A stretch of 64,000 nt of DNA from Bacillota bacterium (GTDB taxonomy: Bacteria > Bacillota > Clostridia > Acetivibrionales > DSM-2933): assembly GCA_023430975.1 (NCBI GenBank), contig JAEYYB010000036.1:62001-126000 (forward strand). The letters run 5' to 3'. Each line of letters starts with the position of its first letter. Within the stretch, counting starts at the first letter, position 1. Positions 62,130 through 64,000 of the stretch are shown piece by piece. Under the pieces are notes generated by a model, which had not been told where the DNA came from, did no database searches, and worked only from the letters and a program-made list of their open reading frames with translations. A program made the position numbers and the translations under genes.

Positions 62130-62789
62130 ATGGGAATAGTATTACAGTCTATAAATATTATATCAAACCTAGATACACAGATAATTGAAATGATCCAAAA
62201 GTTTGGAACTCTGACTTATCTGTTCCTTTTTTTAGTTGTTTTCAGCCAGACTGGGCTATTTATGGCACCTTTTCTTCCGGGGGAATCACTGCTATTTGTA
62301 GTAGGTACGCTCTCTGCTTCGGGAACAATGAATATATGGCTAGCGACAATTTCTCTTATATTGGCGGCTATATTAGGAGACACAGTAAATTACAACTTTG
62401 GAAAATACTTTGGACCAAAGATCTTTAAAAAGCAAAATGCTTGGCTGTTGAATAGGAAACACTTGGATCAAGCCCATGCTTTTTATGAAAGGCATGGAGG
62501 CAAGACAATTATTTTGGCAAAGTTTTTACCGCTGGTCAGGACTGTAGCACCTTTTGCGGCAGGTATGGGGAATATGCCTAACGGGAAGTTCATTAATTAC
62601 AATATTGTGGGCGGAATTGGCTGGGTATCAATAAATGTTTTTTTAGGGTACTTTTTTGGTAAAATTCCAGTGGTTAAAAATAATTTTTTGCTGGTAGTGA
62701 TTGCTGTTGTAGCTATAAGTATAATACCAGGCATTGTGACATGGACAATAAGATTACTAAAAAATAAAAGGACTGCCGCAAGTAAATGA
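62130..62789 (+). CDS. DedA family membrane protein
   Basis: A 219-residue protein with the DedA (VTT/SNARE-associated) pattern: FLPGESLLFVVGTLSA, the acidic/basic loop GDTVNYNFGKYFGPKIF, then FLPLVRTVAPFAAGMGNMP and the final helices. Bacterial DedA proteins act in membrane lipid homeostasis, including recycling of undecaprenyl phosphate and polar lipid flipping. The proton-linked Glu and Asp residues expected in the PGES and GD motifs are present. ACGGAGGG precedes the ATG. Confidence 0.93.
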   Translation: MGIVLQSINIISNLDTQIIEMIQKFGTLTYLFLFLVVFSQTGLFMAPFLPGESLLFVVGTLSASGTMNIWLATISLILAAILGDTVNYNFGKYFGPKIFKKQNAWLLNRKHLDQAHAFYERHGGKTIILAKFLPLVRTVAPFAAGMGNMPNGKFINYNIVGGIGWVSINVFLGYFFGKIPVVKNNFLLVVIAVVAISIIPGIVTWTIRLLKNKRTAASK

Positions 62790-62817
62790 TCGATGTATAT
62801 TAAGGCATGCCTAAGTA

Positions 62818-62850
62818 AAAAAGAACCGGCGACAGGCCGGTTTTATAGTG
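62818..62850. terminator. Terminator after dedA
   Basis: AACCGGC and GGCCGGTT pair around a short loop and are followed by TTTATAG. The sequence TTAAGGCATG just before (62801) recalls the first ten bases of repeat C. Confidence 0.7.
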
Positions 62851-62893
62851 TCTGGAAAATTTAGTATATCGTATATCACTATTTCATGATTAA

Positions 62894-63208
62894 TTATTGG
62901 ATGGGTGCTTGAAAGTTTTGTTCCTGCTGCTTTATTATCTTTTTCTTACCTATCTCCGTATATTCTGCCTCTCGAGGGCATATCATATAAAGAAGCTGCT
63001 GCAGTTCTCCTACATGCCTTCTTTCTTCATCAGCAATATGGTAGAGGTTCTTTTTTATTCTTTCATCGTTAGTTGCCATCGCATGAGCTTCATACCCGAC
63101 GATTGCTTCAAGCTCACCTGCGATATCCACACGTAAGGCTTGTGCCAACTCCTCTTTTGACATCAGCTTGGGTGGATTGCCTACAAAAGGGTTTCCTAAT
63201 AGTGCCAT
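62894..63208 (-). CDS. Small ferritin-like domain protein
   Basis: A 104-residue protein with two helices holding diiron-type ligands: IAGELEAIVGYEAHA and YHIADEERRHVGELQQLL. Each has the Glu-x-x-His-like set of ferritin and rubrerythrin domains, but half the usual length, so it must form dimers to complete the site. Related short ferritin-like proteins occur in clostridia, sometimes next to encapsulins, but no encapsulin is visible here. It is followed by two other leftward genes, which may be a sporulation-type cluster. GGATGTG precedes the ATG. Confidence 0.82.
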   Translation of the reverse strand: MALLGNPFVGNPPKLMSKEELAQALRVDIAGELEAIVGYEAHAMATNDERIKKNLYHIADEERRHVGELQQLLYMICPREAEYTEIGKKKIIKQQEQNFQAPIQ

Positions 63209-63233
63209 TTAAACACATCCTTTTTATAAATAA

Positions 63234-63470
63234 TTAACTATATAAATTGTCCTCTTCTTTTCCGATTGGTGGTTCAGAGTATCTGTCAATATCTGGTCCG
63301 TGGCTCAATTCATCGTATATTCTTCCTATTGCTGCATATTGCTCTGAAAATCTCCTGCTGTTGTCGTCAAGCAGAAAATCTTCCAAGTCTCCAATATTTT
63401 TTATGGTTATAGGATAATCTGTATCTTCCAGCATACCATTTATTAAGTCATAGGCTTCCTTTCGATCCAT
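63234..63470 (-). CDS. Small acidic protein of unknown function
   Basis: A 78-residue acidic protein (MDRKEAYDLINGMLEDTDYP...) with no recognised family. AAGGAGG lies upstream of the ATG, and it is 12 bases from the stop of the YhcN/YlaJ-like gene, so the three leftward genes here are probably co-transcribed. Helical character at both ends and a central EQYAAIGRIYDELSHG. I cannot assign a role. Confidence 0.7.
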   Translation of the reverse strand: MDRKEAYDLINGMLEDTDYPITIKNIGDLEDFLLDDNSRRFSEQYAAIGRIYDELSHGPDIDRYSEPPIGKEEDNLYS

Positions 63471-63482
63471 AATGGTACCTCC

Positions 63483-64000
63483 TTACTGAGTAAGCAGCTT
63501 TCCTGAAGGATTAAGGCTTTGCATTATCTGATTAAACTCAGAGTTCAATTGGTTTACTGGCTTTTTACCCTTAATATGATTGGCCAGGTTTCCTATTCTT
63601 GTAGATATATCTTTTGAGTCTGTTATTACAACATTTGTTATAGTGTTATCAATTTGCTTTACCTTGGTGGAAATCAAATTTTTTGTAGATGCGATATCAT
63701 CGTTCTTTCTGGTAGAATCATACCCAATAAGGGCAGTGTTTCCAGTAACAACTGAGTTAACCTTATCTATTCCATTGAGGCTATCTATTTGCTTACATAT
63801 ATTATCTGCCCTTCGTGTATCGTATCCCAGTTGTTCATTTTGAGCACCAAGCCGTACATTATTAATACCGTTTGTATTGTCAATACCCAAAGTATTATTA
63901 ATATTGTTAGTATTGTTTGTATTGTTAGTATTATTAGTATTGTTTGGACTTGGAGTCCTGCCAATGTTTACTATATCAGGGGAGTTGGTTCCTATTCCTA
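63483..64000 (-). CDS. YhcN/YlaJ-type sporulation protein (cut at the right edge)
   Basis: The visible C-terminal 172 residues fit the YhcN/YlaJ spore lipoprotein family. Signs are RADNICKQIDSLNGIDKVNSVVTGNTALIGYD, followed by TKVKQIDNTITNVVITDSKDI and ending in NPSGKLLTQ. The family's proteins are made in the forespore and found on the inner spore membrane, where they aid germination. The visible upstream portion is unusually rich in Asn-Thr repeats (TNNTNNTNNINN). The signal peptide and lipobox lie beyond the window. An internal ATG at 63890 is not the start. Confidence 0.82.
   Translation of the reverse strand, partial: GIGTNSPDIVNIGRTPSPNNTNNTNNTNNTNNINNTLGIDNTNGINNVRLGAQNEQLGYDTRRADNICKQIDSLNGIDKVNSVVTGNTALIGYDSTRKNDDIASTKNLISTKVKQIDNTITNVVITDSKDISTRIGNLANHIKGKKPVNQLNSEFNQIMQSLNPSGKLLTQ

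Overview
The window is low-GC Firmicute DNA from an anaerobic, cellulosome-producing clostridium. The closest fit is the Acetivibrio / Hungateiclostridium / Pseudobacteroides group. Evidence for this is a scaffoldin-like protein with a CBM3 and three type II-like cohesins, an X-module/type II-like dockerin protein, a very large CBM-bearing surface protein, Thr/Pro linkers, sporulation-type genes, a T-box leader and a c-di-AMP riboswitch. The species assignment is inference. Both ends cut genes: an ABC ATPase on the left and a YhcN/YlaJ-type lipoprotein on the right.

Layout. 0-5 kb: ABC ATPase start, a MutS2-like pseudogene lacking its ATPase core, a tandem DUF2167 protein, a ComFB-like protein and cysteine synthase. 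5-8.4 kb: the cohesin protein. 8.4-11.6 kb: an L,D-transpeptidase, a small helical protein, an acyl-ACP thioesterase and an Xre regulator/membrane protein pair. 11.8-18 kb: a 1553-residue CBM3-CBM6-CBM6-CBM32-VWA protein and an M50 protease. 18-22.3 kb: a T-box leader and an isomerase/acyl-CoA synthetase fusion, then a P-loop ATPase. 22.4-25.2 kb: a flavodoxin/ferredoxin protein and an arsR-hgcA-hgcB operon for mercury methylation. 25.2-33.5 kb: a giant HEAT-repeat protein, a sirtuin, polyphosphate:AMP phosphotransferase, and dapB behind a c-di-AMP riboswitch. 33.6-39.7 kb: a degenerate GGDEF protein, malate dehydrogenase plus malic enzyme, and a TetR/MFS efflux pair. 39.7-44.3 kb: a Zn/Cd-type P-ATPase with its ArsR regulator, a lipoprotein and two tiny Cys/Gly-rich proteins. 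44.8-53.3 kb: a sensor kinase, the X-dockerin protein, an SLH-like/TraB protein, a NarL-type regulator and a PIG-V-like mannosyltransferase. 53.4-56.2 kb: a broken CBM3 and a toxin-immunity-like cassette. 56.3-64 kb: endonuclease V, GTP-dependent PEP carboxykinase, tRNA-Thr, RNA cyclic phosphodiesterase, ZupT, a carbonic-anhydrase-like protein, DedA, a ferritin-like protein and the cut spore lipoprotein.

How the genes work together. PEP carboxykinase, an LDH-fold enzyme with the malate-specificity arginine, and malic enzyme together make a complete malate shunt from PEP to pyruvate, as known in Clostridium thermocellum. The cohesin protein and the X-dockerin protein could be partners in a cell-surface cellulosome. 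The hgcAB genes appear to be controlled by an ArsR repressor whose 11-bp inverted repeat covers the promoter. Several dispersed short palindromic repeats sit in the intergenic regions.

The most interesting points are the arsR-hgcAB operon with a Cys-rich HgcA N-terminus, the toxin-like gene with a duplicated downstream partner, the VWA domain interrupted by a beta-solenoid-like insertion, the T-box in front of an acyl-CoA synthetase fusion, and the riboswitch on dapB.
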